Shown here: piece after piece, positions 1 through 8,212 of the stretch | Layout: each line of letters starts with the position of its first letter | How positions within the stretch are numbered: the stretch's first letter is position 1 | Assembly: GCA_014584605.1 (NCBI GenBank) | Contig: JACTMO010000082.1 | Coordinates: 1 to 54,752, forward strand | DNA length: 54,752 bases | Direction of reading: 5' to 3' | DNA from: Bacteroidota bacterium | Lineage (GTDB): Bacteria > Bacteroidota > Bacteroidia > Flavobacteriales_F > PHOS-HE28 | The notes under the pieces: generated by a model | Told to the model about the DNA's origin: nothing | Seen by the model: the letters and a program-made list of their open reading frames with translations, nothing else | Database searches by the model: none | Program-made: the position numbers and the translations under genes

Positions 1-180
1 ATGCGGTTGGTGCTTCATGCCTCCAAAGAGATCCGCCCCGCTCTGATCTGTCAAGATCCCGAAGCCGAAAGTTGCTCACAGGTTATTAGAGGTGCCCACT
101 AGGCCAACGATGATGCCGACACCATCCATACCTGACACGAGGGATCACACCATCTCCGGCCCATACGTTCCCGCCGGTGT
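1..180. other. Left edge, no gene assigned
   Basis: This 180-base edge is richer in A and T than the rest of the window. A plus-strand frame is open from base 1 to a TAG at 100-102. It could be the tail of a gene that begins outside the window, but 33 codons without recognisable content are not enough to call one. Nothing else is seen before the stop of the minus-strand propeller gene. Confidence 0.4.
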
Positions 181-1824
181 CTATCTGGCAATGATGAAGG
201 GAGAGGAAGCGGAGAAGCCGTTCGAACGCACCACCACGGCATAGGCGCCTTCGGCCAGCGCACCCACATCCAAGGAGGCGCGGTCGATGCGCGTTGGAGC
301 ATGGCGAAGCACAACACGCCCCCGGGGATCGAGCACACTGACCTCAGCCTCTGTCCAGCCCGACGGGAGCCTTACCTGGAAACGATCCTGCACCGGGTTC
401 GGTGTGATGAGCAGGTCCGGCTTGATGTTGCCTTCGACCATGCCTGTCGGGCCGTCCATCTTGGCCAGGAAGAGGTCATCGGAGCCTTGAACGTTGACGA
501 GGTCCGTGCCACCAAAAGTGATGTATGCACCATTGAACCACCCGCAGTAGATCACACTGCCATCCCCCCCCGTACAGATTCCGTGTGCCTGGTCCTGCCC
601 GTCGCTCCCGGCGGTCACGGCCCAATCGTACTGCCCGTTGCTGGAGCACTTCACGGCGAAAACGTCCATCTCTTCCTCGACCAGGTCGAACTCGATGGAT
701 CCGAAGGTGAGCAGATCGCTCTCGAAATAGCCGGAAACGACAAGGTCACCGCTCGGATCCGCTGCGATGTCGGTGCCATAGTTGTATCCACCTCCGGCCA
801 TGAGGGCCCATTGCGCGACACCTGCGTTGTTGAACTTCGCGATCAAGGCTGCCTCCGTACCGTTCGGGTTGTCCAGGATGGTTGATCCGATGGTCAGGCT
901 TTCGCTGTCGAACGTTCCGGTCACGGCCACGTTGTTCATCGCATCGGTGGTGATGCCGTGGATCTCCTCGGTTCCCGTTCCGCCTACATCCACAGCCCAC
1001 TGCAGGGCACCGTCCCCATCATAGGCCGCGATGAAGCCATCCGAGGCACCGTTATTCGCAAGGGGTGTGCCGCCACCGACATCCAGCTGCGCGCCGGGGA
1101 AATAGCCGCCCACTATGACGCGCCCCAGTTGATCCGTGGCGACACAGGTGCCCTCATCACCGAAGTCACTGGCGATCCGCACCGCCCAGAGTTCATTCCC
1201 ATCCGGATCATATTTCAGGATCATGGCATCCGGGTACTGCAGGTTGGTCAGGATGCTGTCCCCAAAGGCGATCCCGTCGGTCCCGAAATCACCCGTGACG
1301 TAGATGTTGCCATCCGCATCGGTCGCCACACCGTAAAAATGCTCCAGTGCGGTCCCACCGAAACTCCGCGCCCAGAGTAACGTGCCGTCAGGGGAATACT
1401 TGGCGATGAAGCCATCAAAATACCCGCCATTGGTGATCACGGTCCCATCCAGATCGAGCGTGGAACTGGAATAGAAGCCGACGATGATGGGGTTCCCTTC
1501 CCCGTCGACCGCCACATCCATGACCTCGTCATACCATTCTCCGGTGGCCTTTCTTGCCCAAAGCACCGTGCCATCACTGTCGTATTTCGTCAGGAAAGCG
1601 TCCTCGTAGGCATCCTGCGTCAAGGTAGTGTTACCAAAGGTCACGGATGCACTGCTGAAGTATCCGGCGGCGTACACATTATTGTCCGCATCGACAGCCG
1701 CTGCCAGCGCCTCTTCCGCCCCTTCCCCTCCGGCCCGGACCGCCCAAACCCAGTCCGGTGCCTGGGCATACGTGCTTAGTGCCATCAACATGGACAAGAA
1801 GGAGAACAGGTGTGCCGTTTTCAT
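181..1824 (-). CDS. Secreted SBBP beta-propeller protein with T9SS C-terminal sorting domain
   Basis: This 547-residue protein begins with a signal peptide ending near TYAQA. About seven tandem SBBP-type repeats follow, each with a WA-x-x-x-GG-like strand and then a D-x-x-G/N-N-x-Y-V-x-G-x-F turn, which suggests a seven-bladed propeller. The last ~80 residues (ITPNPVQDRFQVRLP, then LDPRGRVVLR and GAYAVVVRS) have the pattern of a type IX secretion (T9SS type A) sorting domain. It is therefore probably secreted or attached to the cell surface; its ligand is unknown. The frame stays open upstream of 1824, but the start at MKTAHLF gives a clean signal peptide and lies 21 bases from a TAAATTCG promoter-like box, so longer starts are rejected. 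It stands alone. Confidence 0.88.
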   Translation of the reverse strand: MKTAHLFSFLSMLMALSTYAQAPDWVWAVRAGGEGAEEALAAAVDADNNVYAAGYFSSASVTFGNTTLTQDAYEDAFLTKYDSDGTVLWARKATGEWYDEVMDVAVDGEGNPIIVGFYSSSTLDLDGTVITNGGYFDGFIAKYSPDGTLLWARSFGGTALEHFYGVATDADGNIYVTGDFGTDGIAFGDSILTNLQYPDAMILKYDPDGNELWAVRIASDFGDEGTCVATDQLGRVIVGGYFPGAQLDVGGGTPLANNGASDGFIAAYDGDGALQWAVDVGGTGTEEIHGITTDAMNNVAVTGTFDSESLTIGSTILDNPNGTEAALIAKFNNAGVAQWALMAGGGYNYGTDIAADPSGDLVVSGYFESDLLTFGSIEFDLVEEEMDVFAVKCSSNGQYDWAVTAGSDGQDQAHGICTGGDGSVIYCGWFNGAYITFGGTDLVNVQGSDDLFLAKMDGPTGMVEGNIKPDLLITPNPVQDRFQVRLPSGWTEAEVSVLDPRGRVVLRHAPTRIDRASLDVGALAEGAYAVVVRSNGFSASSPFIIAR

Positions 1825-1845
1825 GCTGCCGGTTATTAAGACCCA

Positions 1846-1853
1846 CGAATTTA
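1846..1853 (-). promoter_or_regulatory. Predicted -7 box TAAATTCG for the SBBP gene
   Basis: Read on the minus strand, TAAATTCG fits the TAnnTTYG pattern found before many genes here and ends 21 bases from the chosen start. A TTTC lies 17 bases further upstream as a weak -33 candidate. Prediction from pattern only. Confidence 0.45.
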
Positions 1854-2168
1854 TCGGTGAACACCGCATGGAAAGTTCGACTTGAAAGCGGGGAAGGTTC
1901 ATCCGATGGGTCGTCTCCCCGATCACTCGATGGAAATGCGAACGATCAGCCGGTCAGGGGCCAGTGGACGAGTTGTTGCTCGAACCAACCTTTGCATTGC
2001 CCGGTCGAGGGATCCATGCCGTTCGTCGGACCTGGGGATCCGCTATTTTTCAGCCCCTCCGACCCGTCGCTCAGCTGTGCGAGAGCCAAGCACGCCATGC
2101 TACGATCCGTCATCGTTCCTTGCCAGTAACGGCAATTCCGGCAAACTTGATCCCAACGGGCGTCCCGC
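1854..2168. other. Intergenic region, nothing recognised
   Basis: About 315 bases separate the propeller gene from the end of the acyl-CoA dehydrogenase gene, both on the minus strand. Short open frames exist on the plus strand but have no recognisable content. No tRNA, clear terminator or repeat is seen. Confidence 0.5.
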
Positions 2169-3314
2169 CTACCCTTCCTTCAGCATGCTGCGGCCGATCA
2201 CGATGCGCTGCACCTCGCTGGTGCCCTCGTAGATCTGCGTGATCTTGGCGTCGCGCATCAGGCGTTCCACGTGGTACTCCTTGACGTAGCCGTAGCCGCC
2301 GTGCACCTGCACCGCCTCCACGGTGGTCTTCATGGCCACCTCGCTGGCGAAGAGCTTGGCCATGCTGCCGGCCAGGTCGTAGTTGCCGTGGGTATCCTTC
2401 AGCCAGGCGGCCTTCAGGCACAGCAGGCGGGCCGCCTCGATCTCGGTGGCCATGTCGGCCAGCTTGAACTGGATGGCCTGATGGTCGCAGATGGGTTTGC
2501 CGAAGGCCTTGCGCTCCTTGCTGTACGCCACGGCCAGTTCGAAGGCGCCGCTGGCGATGCCGAGGGCCTGTGCGGCGATGCCGATGCGGCCGCCGGCCAG
2601 GGTCTTCATGGCGAACTTGAAGCCGAAGCCGTCCTCGCCGATGCGGTTGGCCTTGGGCACCTTCACGTCCTGGAACATCAGGGTGTGCGTGTCGCTGCCG
2701 CGGATGCCCAGCTTGTCCTCCTTGGCACCCACGGTGAAGCCGGGCATGCCCTTCTCCACGATGAGGCAGTTGATGCCCTTGTGGCCCTTGGCCACGTCGG
2801 TCTGGGCCATCACCAGGTAGGTGCTGGCGCTGCCGCCGTTGGTGATCCAGTTCTTGGTGCCGTTCAGCAGGTAATGGTCGCCCTTGTCGATGGCGGTGGT
2901 GCGCTGGCTGGTGGCGTCGCTGCCGGCCTCGGGCTCGCTGAGGCAGAAGGCCCCGATCTTCTCCCCCTTGGCCAGCGGCACCAGGTACTTGCGCTTCTGC
3001 TCCTCGTTGCCGTAGGTCTCCAGGCCCCAGCACACCAGGCTGTTGTTCACGCTCATCACCACGCTGCAGCTGGCGTCCACCTTGCTGATCTCCTCCATGG
3101 CCAGCACATAGCTCACGGTGTCCATGCCGCCGCCGCCGTACTCGGGGCTCACCATCATGCCCAGGAAGCCGAGCTCGCCCAGCTGCCTGATCTCGTCCTT
3201 GGGGAAGCGCTGTTCGCGGTCGCGCTCGATCACACCGGGCTTCAGGACGTTCTGGGCGAAGTCGCGCGCGGCGTCGCGCACGGCCTTCTGTTCCTCGCTT
3301 AGCTGGAAGTTCAT
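2169..3314 (-). CDS. Acyl-CoA dehydrogenase
   Basis: The 381-residue product has the usual length and full domain set of a soluble FAD-dependent acyl-CoA dehydrogenase: N-terminal helices (LSEEQKAVRDAARDFA), the middle beta domain (GAFCLSEPEAGSDA, NWITNGG) and the C-terminal helical domain. The C-terminal QIYEGTSEVQR carries the expected catalytic glutamate region. It would oxidise short- or medium-chain acyl-CoA in beta-oxidation or branched-chain amino acid breakdown; chain length cannot be read from the sequence. The start at MNFQLSEEQ matches the family; an upstream extension to 3374 would run into the promoter. It is transcribed away from anmK through a shared promoter region. Confidence 0.95.
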   Translation of the reverse strand: MNFQLSEEQKAVRDAARDFAQNVLKPGVIERDREQRFPKDEIRQLGELGFLGMMVSPEYGGGGMDTVSYVLAMEEISKVDASCSVVMSVNNSLVCWGLETYGNEEQKRKYLVPLAKGEKIGAFCLSEPEAGSDATSQRTTAIDKGDHYLLNGTKNWITNGGSASTYLVMAQTDVAKGHKGINCLIVEKGMPGFTVGAKEDKLGIRGSDTHTLMFQDVKVPKANRIGEDGFGFKFAMKTLAGGRIGIAAQALGIASGAFELAVAYSKERKAFGKPICDHQAIQFKLADMATEIEAARLLCLKAAWLKDTHGNYDLAGSMAKLFASEVAMKTTVEAVQVHGGYGYVKEYHVERLMRDAKITQIYEGTSEVQRIVIGRSMLKEG

Positions 3315-3371
3315 CGCGGTTCCGGAGAGCACGTCCATGGCTGGTCGGGTATGGCCGCTGGTGCGGGTTGG

Positions 3372-3379
3372 CAAAGGTA
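3372..3379 (-). promoter_or_regulatory. -7 box TACCTTTG for acyl-CoA dehydrogenase
   Basis: On the minus strand TACCTTTG is a perfect match to TAnnTTTG, 57 bases before the start. It lies back to back with the plus-strand TACCTTCG of anmK, five bases apart, forming a near-palindrome. Confidence 0.65.
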
Positions 3380-3384
3380 GCGGA

Positions 3385-3392
3385 TACCTTCG
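3385..3392 (+). promoter_or_regulatory. -7 box TACCTTCG for anmK
   Basis: TACCTTCG ends five bases before the anmK ATG, so the transcript would have almost no leader. A TTG at 3368-3370 is only 14 bases away, shorter than usual for a -33 element, and it overlaps the opposing promoter. Confidence 0.6.
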
Positions 3393-3397
3393 CCTCC

Positions 3398-4462
3398 ATG
3401 GTGGGCGATGCTTCGCATCCGGCGCGCGTGATCGGCGTCATGTCCGGCAGTTCCTTGGACGGCCTGGACCTGGCGCTGTGCAGCTTCACGCACGAGGCGG
3501 GCCGTTGGTCGGGGCGCATCGACCGGGCGCGCACCGAGCCCTTCCCTCCTGCCCTGCAGGAGCGGCTGCGCGAGGCCATGGACGGTACGGCGCTCGAGGC
3601 CGCCCGCCTGCACCGCGACCTGGGCGACCACATCGGCGGGGCCTGCCGGGCGATGGCCGCCGGAGAGGCGGTGGACCTGGTGAGCTCCCACGGGCACACC
3701 CTCTTCCACCGTCCCGCCGAAGGGCTCACCGCCGCCATCGGCTGCGGCGCCCGCATCGCGGCGCGTTCGGGCATCGCCACGGTGTGCGACCTGCGGAGCA
3801 CCGACGTGGCCCTGGGCGGCCAGGGCGCACCGTTGGTGCCGCTCGCCGAACGGCTGCTCTTCCCCGGGCGGGAGGCCTTCCTGAACCTGGGCGGCATCGC
3901 CAACCTGGCCGTGCACCGCGAGGGTACGGTGGGCTACGACATCGGTCCCTGCAACCAGGCCCTGGACCTGCTGGCCCGCGAGGTCGGCCGGCCCTATGAC
4001 GCCGACGGCATGATGGCCCGCGAAGGGACGGTGAACGATCGGTTGCTGGCCGCGCTGGAGGCCCTGCCCTTCTACCACCAGGCGCCGCCGCGCGCCCTGG
4101 GGCGCGAGTGGTTCGAGGCGGAGATGCGCCCGCTGGTCCAGAGCCCCGAACTGCCGCTGGCGGACCGTTTGCGCACCGTGAGCGAGCACGTGGCGCGTCG
4201 CATCGCGGCGGAGCTGGACCGGCACGCCGTGCGGAGCGTGCTGGTGACCGGCGGCGGTGCCCGCAACACGCTGCTGCTGGAGCGGATGCAAGCCCGGAGC
4301 GCCGCCGCGCTGCACGTGCCCGCCCCCCTGCTCGTGGACTTCAAGGAGGCCTTCCTCTTCGCCCTGTTGGGCCTGTTGCGCCTGCGGTGCGAGGTGAACG
4401 CACTGGCCTCGGTGACAGGCGCGGTGCGTTCCAGTGTGGGCGGTGCCCTGTACCTGCCCTGA
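3398..4462 (+). CDS. anmK: Anhydro-N-acetylmuramic acid kinase
   Basis: The 354-residue protein is a full-length AnmK, the sugar kinase that hydrolyses the anhydro ring and phosphorylates 1,6-anhydro-MurNAc released during murein recycling. Visible family motifs are GVMSGSSLDG (residues 13-22), SHGHTLFHRP, DLRSTDVALGGQGAPLVP, LNLGGIANL, YDIGPCNQALD and VTGGGARN, typical of the ASKHA ATPase fold. ATG 3398 is chosen because the -7 box lies just upstream and would fall inside a longer reading frame from 3368. It is divergent from the acyl-CoA dehydrogenase and is followed by the amino acid dehydrogenase. The product is cytosolic. Confidence 0.95.
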   Translation: MVGDASHPARVIGVMSGSSLDGLDLALCSFTHEAGRWSGRIDRARTEPFPPALQERLREAMDGTALEAARLHRDLGDHIGGACRAMAAGEAVDLVSSHGHTLFHRPAEGLTAAIGCGARIAARSGIATVCDLRSTDVALGGQGAPLVPLAERLLFPGREAFLNLGGIANLAVHREGTVGYDIGPCNQALDLLAREVGRPYDADGMMAREGTVNDRLLAALEALPFYHQAPPRALGREWFEAEMRPLVQSPELPLADRLRTVSEHVARRIAAELDRHAVRSVLVTGGGARNTLLLERMQARSAAALHVPAPLLVDFKEAFLFALLGLLRLRCEVNALASVTGAVRSSVGGALYLP

Positions 4463-4533
4463 AGAGGTCCGCTATCAACAACCCGGGTTGGAAGAGCGGT
4501 CGCTGGGGGCCGGGCCGCGCCGGAGGCGCCGGT

Positions 4534-4541
4534 TACCTTTG
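4534..4541 (+). promoter_or_regulatory. -7 box TACCTTTG for the amino acid dehydrogenase
   Basis: TACCTTTG is a perfect TAnnTTTG, 31 bases before the start codon. No TTG is found at the usual -33 distance. Confidence 0.6.
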
Positions 4542-4572
4542 GCCGCCGCCGCTCCCCGGCGGCCACGCACCG

Positions 4573-5796
4573 ATGAAGGACACCCTGCGCCGCTTTGAGC
4601 AACGCGCCCCCGAGATCGTGCTCGAGTGGAACGACGCGCCCACCGGTGCACGAGGCTGGGTGGTGATCAACAGCCTGCGAGGAGGAGCGGCCGGCGGCGG
4701 CACGCGCATGCGCAAGGGGCTGGACCGCCGCGAGGTGGAGAGCCTGGCCAAGACCATGGAGGTGAAGTTCACCGTGAGCGGCCCGCCGATCGGCGGCGCC
4801 AAGAGCGGCATCGACTTCGACCCGGCCGACCCCCGCAAGAACGCCGTGCTCGACCGTTGGTACAAGGCCGTGATGCCCCTGCTGAAGACCTACTACGGCA
4901 CCGGCGGCGACCTCAACGTGGACGAGCTGCATGACGTGATCCCCATCACCGAGCGCTACGGGCTGCGACATCCGCAGGAGGGCGTGGTCCACGGCCACAT
5001 CGGCGCCCAGGAGGAAGTGAAGCTGCCGGCCATCGCCCAGTTGCGCGAAGGGGTGAGCAAGGTGGTGGACGACCTGGCCTACGTGCCCGTGGCCGACAAG
5101 TACGCCGTGGCCGACCTGATCACCGGCTGGGGGGTGGCCGAAAGCGTGCGCCACTATTACCGCGTTTACGGCGGACAGCTGGAGGGCAAGCGCGTGGTGG
5201 TGCAGGGCTGGGGCAACGTGGCCGCGGCCGCGGGCCTGTACCTGGCCCAGCATGGCGCCCGCATCACGGGCATCATCGACCGTCACGGCGGAGCCCTGGT
5301 GCCCGACGGCCTGAGCGCCGAGCAGGTGCGGAAACTTTTCCTGGACAAGGCCGGCAACGCCCTGCGCATGCAGGACATGATGCCCTTCGACGAGGTGAAC
5401 GAACGCATCTGGGACCTGGGTGCGGAGGTCTTCCTGCCCTGTGCCGCCAGCCGGCTGGTGACCCGGGAACAGGTGGACCGCCTGGTGGCCGGCGGGCTGG
5501 AGGTGATCGCCAGCGGGGCCAACGTGCCCTTCGCCGACCCCGAGATCTTTTACGGCCCCATCGCCGAGCACGCCGACGGCCGCGTGAGCGTGATCCCCGA
5601 CTTCATCGCCAACTGCGGCATGGCGCGGGTGTTCGCCTATTGCATGCGGCCGGGAAGCGACCTGGGCGATCGCGCCATCTTCACCGACGTCAGCGATACC
5701 ATCGGCAGGGCCCTGGAGAACGCCCACGCCCGCCATCCGCACAAGCTCCACCTCACCCGCACGGCCTACGCCATCGCGCTCGAACAGCTCACCTGA
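4573..5796 (+). CDS. Glu/Leu/Phe/Val-type amino acid dehydrogenase
   Basis: The 407-residue enzyme belongs to the ELFV dehydrogenase family, which reversibly deaminates amino acids with NAD(P). The N-terminal substrate domain shows GGAAGGGTRM and PPIGGAKSGID, with the conserved lysine at residue 77, followed by YYGTGGDLNVDE. The Rossmann domain begins near residue 209 with VQGWGNVAAAAG. Length and motifs fit the Bacteroidota group often annotated as glutamate or leucine dehydrogenase; the preferred amino acid cannot be decided here. ATG 4573 is the first start after the promoter box, although the frame is open further upstream within anmK. Its neighbours (anmK before, exbB after) are a common Flavobacteriales arrangement. 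Confidence 0.92.
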   Translation: MKDTLRRFEQRAPEIVLEWNDAPTGARGWVVINSLRGGAAGGGTRMRKGLDRREVESLAKTMEVKFTVSGPPIGGAKSGIDFDPADPRKNAVLDRWYKAVMPLLKTYYGTGGDLNVDELHDVIPITERYGLRHPQEGVVHGHIGAQEEVKLPAIAQLREGVSKVVDDLAYVPVADKYAVADLITGWGVAESVRHYYRVYGGQLEGKRVVVQGWGNVAAAAGLYLAQHGARITGIIDRHGGALVPDGLSAEQVRKLFLDKAGNALRMQDMMPFDEVNERIWDLGAEVFLPCAASRLVTREQVDRLVAGGLEVIASGANVPFADPEIFYGPIAEHADGRVSVIPDFIANCGMARVFAYCMRPGSDLGDRAIFTDVSDTIGRALENAHARHPHKLHLTRTAYAIALEQLT

Positions 5797-5802
5797 ACAA
5801 TG

Positions 5803-5820
5803 CGCGGGATGCGTCCCGCG
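5803..5820. terminator. GC hairpin between dehydrogenase and exbB genes
   Basis: A perfect 7-base-pair stem, CGCGGGA / TCCCGCG, with a four-base loop follows the dehydrogenase stop by six bases. There is no T-tract, so it may slow or trim transcripts rather than act as a classical terminator. Confidence 0.4.
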
Positions 5821-5842
5821 TTGAACCGAACACCCCCGAACC

Positions 5843-6565
5843 ATGCCCATCGAGTTCTTCGCCCAGATCCAGGACGCCACCGACGCGGCCCGCCAGGTGC
5901 TGGAACAGACCACCACCGCACCCGTGGTCCCCCAGGAGACCACCCTCTCGCTCTGGGAGCTCATCAAGATGGGGGGCTGGTACATCATGGGGCCGCTGGG
6001 CCTGATGTCCATGGCCGCCGTGTACATCATCATCGAACGCAGCATGGCCATCCGCAGGGCCCTGCGCGATGAGAAGGACTTCATGGCCAAGATCCGCGAC
6101 TACATCCACGAGGGCAAGATCGACAGCGCCCGCAACCTGTGCCAGACCAGCAACACGCCGGTGGCCCGCATGCTCGAGAAGGGCATCAACCGCATCGGCA
6201 AGCCGTTGAAGGACATCGAGGTGAGCATCGAGAACCAGGGCAAGCTGGAGATCTACCGCCTGGAGAGCGGCCTGCCCGTGCTGGCCACGGTGTCCGGCGC
6301 CGCGCCCATGCTCGGCTTCCTTGGCACCGTGGTGGGCATGGTGGTCACCTTCCACACCATGGAAGTGAGCGGCGCCGGCGTCGAGCTCAGCCAGCTCAGC
6401 GGCGGCATGATGCAGGCCATGATCACCACCGTGGCCGGTCTGGTGATCGGCATCCCGGCCTACATCGGCTACAACCTGCTGGTGGCCCGCGTGAACAAGG
6501 TGGTGCAGAAGATGGAATCGCGCACCATCGAGTTCATGGAAGTGCTCGAATCGCCCGCCAAATAA
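5843..6565 (+). CDS. exbB: MotA/TolQ/ExbB family proton channel protein
   Basis: This 240-residue inner-membrane protein has the ExbB/TolQ layout: a first membrane segment near residues 38-62 (GGWYIMGPLGLMSMAAVYIII), a cytosolic loop, and two later segments around residues 145-205. The region LATVSGAAPMLGFLGTVVGM is the hallmark channel-lining helix of the family. With ExbD it converts the proton gradient into motion that drives TonB-dependent outer membrane transport. It starts the cluster exbB-exbD-exbD-tonB-folC, and exbD follows after only nine bases. TolQ is an alternative name for relatives, but the TonB gene downstream favours ExbB. Confidence 0.93.
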   Translation: MPIEFFAQIQDATDAARQVLEQTTTAPVVPQETTLSLWELIKMGGWYIMGPLGLMSMAAVYIIIERSMAIRRALRDEKDFMAKIRDYIHEGKIDSARNLCQTSNTPVARMLEKGINRIGKPLKDIEVSIENQGKLEIYRLESGLPVLATVSGAAPMLGFLGTVVGMVVTFHTMEVSGAGVELSQLSGGMMQAMITTVAGLVIGIPAYIGYNLLVARVNKVVQKMESRTIEFMEVLESPAK

Positions 6566-6574
6566 CATCGCACC

Positions 6575-6970
6575 GTGGCGCTCCGGTCCAGTAACAAGGT
6601 CGACGCGGGCTTCAGCCTCAGCAGCATGACCGACCTGGTCTTCCTGCTGCTGATCTTCTTCGTGATCATCAGCACCATGGTGAGCCCCAGTACCCTGCCG
6701 GTGGACCTGCCCGTCAGCGCCAACAAGACCAAGGAAAAGCCGCAGGTGGGCGTGCGCATCGACGCCGACCAGCACTTCAGCGTCAACAACGAGCTCATCG
6801 ATCCCCTGGACCTCGAAGGTGTACTGAAGGACAGGATGGTGGCGGTGAACGGCGACAAGAGCCTGGTGATCCATGTGGACCAGAGCGTGCCCGCGGGGAT
6901 CACCGTGGGCGTGATGGAGATCGCCAAGCGCAACCAATGGAAGGTCATCCTGGCCACACGGCCCAAGTGA
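6575..6970 (+). CDS. exbD: ExbD/TolR family biopolymer transport protein, first copy
   Basis: The 131-residue protein has a short cytosolic N-terminus, one membrane helix with the family's essential aspartate at residue 20 (SSMTDLVFLLLIFFVI), and a periplasmic domain. It forms the stator with ExbB. The GTG start is supported by alignment with the second copy, whose ATG sits at the same position relative to KVDAGFSLSSMTD. It begins nine bases after exbB and ends three bases before the next exbD. The two ExbD copies are almost identical through the membrane helix but differ in their periplasmic domains. Confidence 0.93.
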   Translation: MALRSSNKVDAGFSLSSMTDLVFLLLIFFVIISTMVSPSTLPVDLPVSANKTKEKPQVGVRIDADQHFSVNNELIDPLDLEGVLKDRMVAVNGDKSLVIHVDQSVPAGITVGVMEIAKRNQWKVILATRPK

Positions 6971-6973
6971 ACC

Positions 6974-7426
6974 ATGGCGATCCGCAGCACCCATAAGGTC
7001 GACGCCGGTTTCAGCCTCAGCAGCATGACCGACTTGGTCTTTCTGCTGCTGATCTTCTTCGTGATCGTGAGCACGATGGTGAGCCCCTTCGCCCTGCCGG
7101 TGGACCTGCCCAAGGGACACAGCAAGCCTTCCAGGGAACAGCCCAAGGTGGCCCTGCGCCTGGAAAGCGCCGACAAGGCCCTGCTCAACGGCCAACCCGT
7201 GGCCCCCTCCGGACTGGAGCCCGCGCTCATCGCCGAGATGGCCCGGCATACCGCCCAGGATGCCATCGTGCTCCGGGTGGCCCAGGAGGTGCCCACCGGC
7301 GTGATGGTCCACGTGCTCGACATCGCCAAGCGCAACAAGTGGCGCATCGTGCTGGCCGGCGCGCCCACCCCCGCCACCGCGGACGCCGCGCCGACGGCCC
7401 CGGCAACCCCCACGCCCACGCCATGA
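6974..7426 (+). CDS. exbD: ExbD/TolR family biopolymer transport protein, second copy
   Basis: The 150-residue second ExbD repeats the N-terminal KVDAGFSLSSMTD helix with the key aspartate at residue 20, then diverges, and ends in an Ala/Pro/Thr-rich tail absent from the first copy. The first ~110 bases of the two genes are nearly identical at DNA level, pointing to tandem duplication. Its stop overlaps the tonB start (ATGA), so the two are translationally coupled. Two different ExbD chains could pair as a heterodimer inside one ExbB pentamer; that is inference. Confidence 0.92.
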   Translation: MAIRSTHKVDAGFSLSSMTDLVFLLLIFFVIVSTMVSPFALPVDLPKGHSKPSREQPKVALRLESADKALLNGQPVAPSGLEPALIAEMARHTAQDAIVLRVAQEVPTGVMVHVLDIAKRNKWRIVLAGAPTPATADAAPTAPATPTPTP

Positions 7427-8205
7427 CCGCTGCGGCCCTGCACGACCAACGGCGCGACCGGACCACCGGCGCCATCGCCACCGTAGTGCTCCACGCCCTG
7501 CTGCTGCTGCTCTACCTCTTCGTCGGCCTCACGGAGTACGATCCGCCGCTGCCCGAAGAGACCGTGGAGGTGGCCATGGCCGACTTCGGCACCGACCTGG
7601 TCGGCAGCGGTGACGTGGAGACGCCCGACCCCGGCGACCAGAGCCAGAGCGCGGCCGCAACCACCAGCGAGGAACAGCCCGAAGATGTGGCGACCGACGA
7701 GGCCAGCGACGTGGAGGTGGTCAAGCCCAAGGACAAGCCCAAGGACAAACCGAAGGACAGCACCAAGCCCACCAAGCCCAAGGAGCCCACCATCAGCACC
7801 GGGCTGCAGAACGCCTTGAACCAGTGGGGCAACAAGGGCAGCGGTGAGAGCGGCGAGGGCAGCTCCGAGCAGAGCGGCAACCAGGGCGTGCCCAGCGGCG
7901 TGCCCGACGGGCTCGGCACCTTCCATGGCAAAGGCTGGGACATCCGCCTGGGCGGTCGTGGGCTGGCGCGCGGGCCGAACATCACCGACAAGCCGAGCGA
8001 AGGCGGCAAGGTGGTGCTGAACATCTTCGTGGACCGCACCGGCAAGGTGACGCGGGTGACACAGAACCTGGACAAGAGCACCACCACCAGCCAGACCCTG
8101 TTCAACATCGCCCGGAAGGCTGCGATGGCCTGCGCCTTCACCCCCAAGCCCGACGCGGCCGCCGAGCAAAAGGGTGAGATGACCTTCGTGTTCATCCTCG
8201 AATAA
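7423..8205 (+). CDS. tonB: Energy transducer TonB
   Basis: The 260-residue protein has one N-terminal membrane helix near residues 17-36 (GAIATVVLHALLLLLYLFVG), an acidic and then Lys/Pro-rich spacer containing repeated KPKD units around residues 100-125, a Gly/Ser-rich linker, and a C-terminal domain (GGKVVLNIFVDRTGKVTRV) like TonB. It would carry energy from ExbB/ExbD across the periplasm to outer membrane receptors. The start overlaps the preceding exbD stop; folC follows after seven bases. The C-terminal domain is a divergent form, common in Bacteroidota. Confidence 0.88.
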   Translation: MTAAALHDQRRDRTTGAIATVVLHALLLLLYLFVGLTEYDPPLPEETVEVAMADFGTDLVGSGDVETPDPGDQSQSAAATTSEEQPEDVATDEASDVEVVKPKDKPKDKPKDSTKPTKPKEPTISTGLQNALNQWGNKGSGESGEGSSEQSGNQGVPSGVPDGLGTFHGKGWDIRLGGRGLARGPNITDKPSEGGKVVLNIFVDRTGKVTRVTQNLDKSTTTSQTLFNIARKAAMACAFTPKPDAAAEQKGEMTFVFILE

Positions 8206-8212
8206 GGGAGGC

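Noticed and set aside
1..102. Tail of a gene entering from the left
   Set aside because: Thirty-three codons without recognisable content; cannot be separated from chance.
4108..4572. N-terminal extension of the amino acid dehydrogenase
   Set aside because: It lies over anmK in another frame, contains the promoter box and has no homology-like content.
7720..7785. Short repeats in tonB considered as a CRISPR-like or tandem repeat element
   Set aside because: They encode the KPKD repeats of the TonB periplasmic spacer, in frame and typical of the family.
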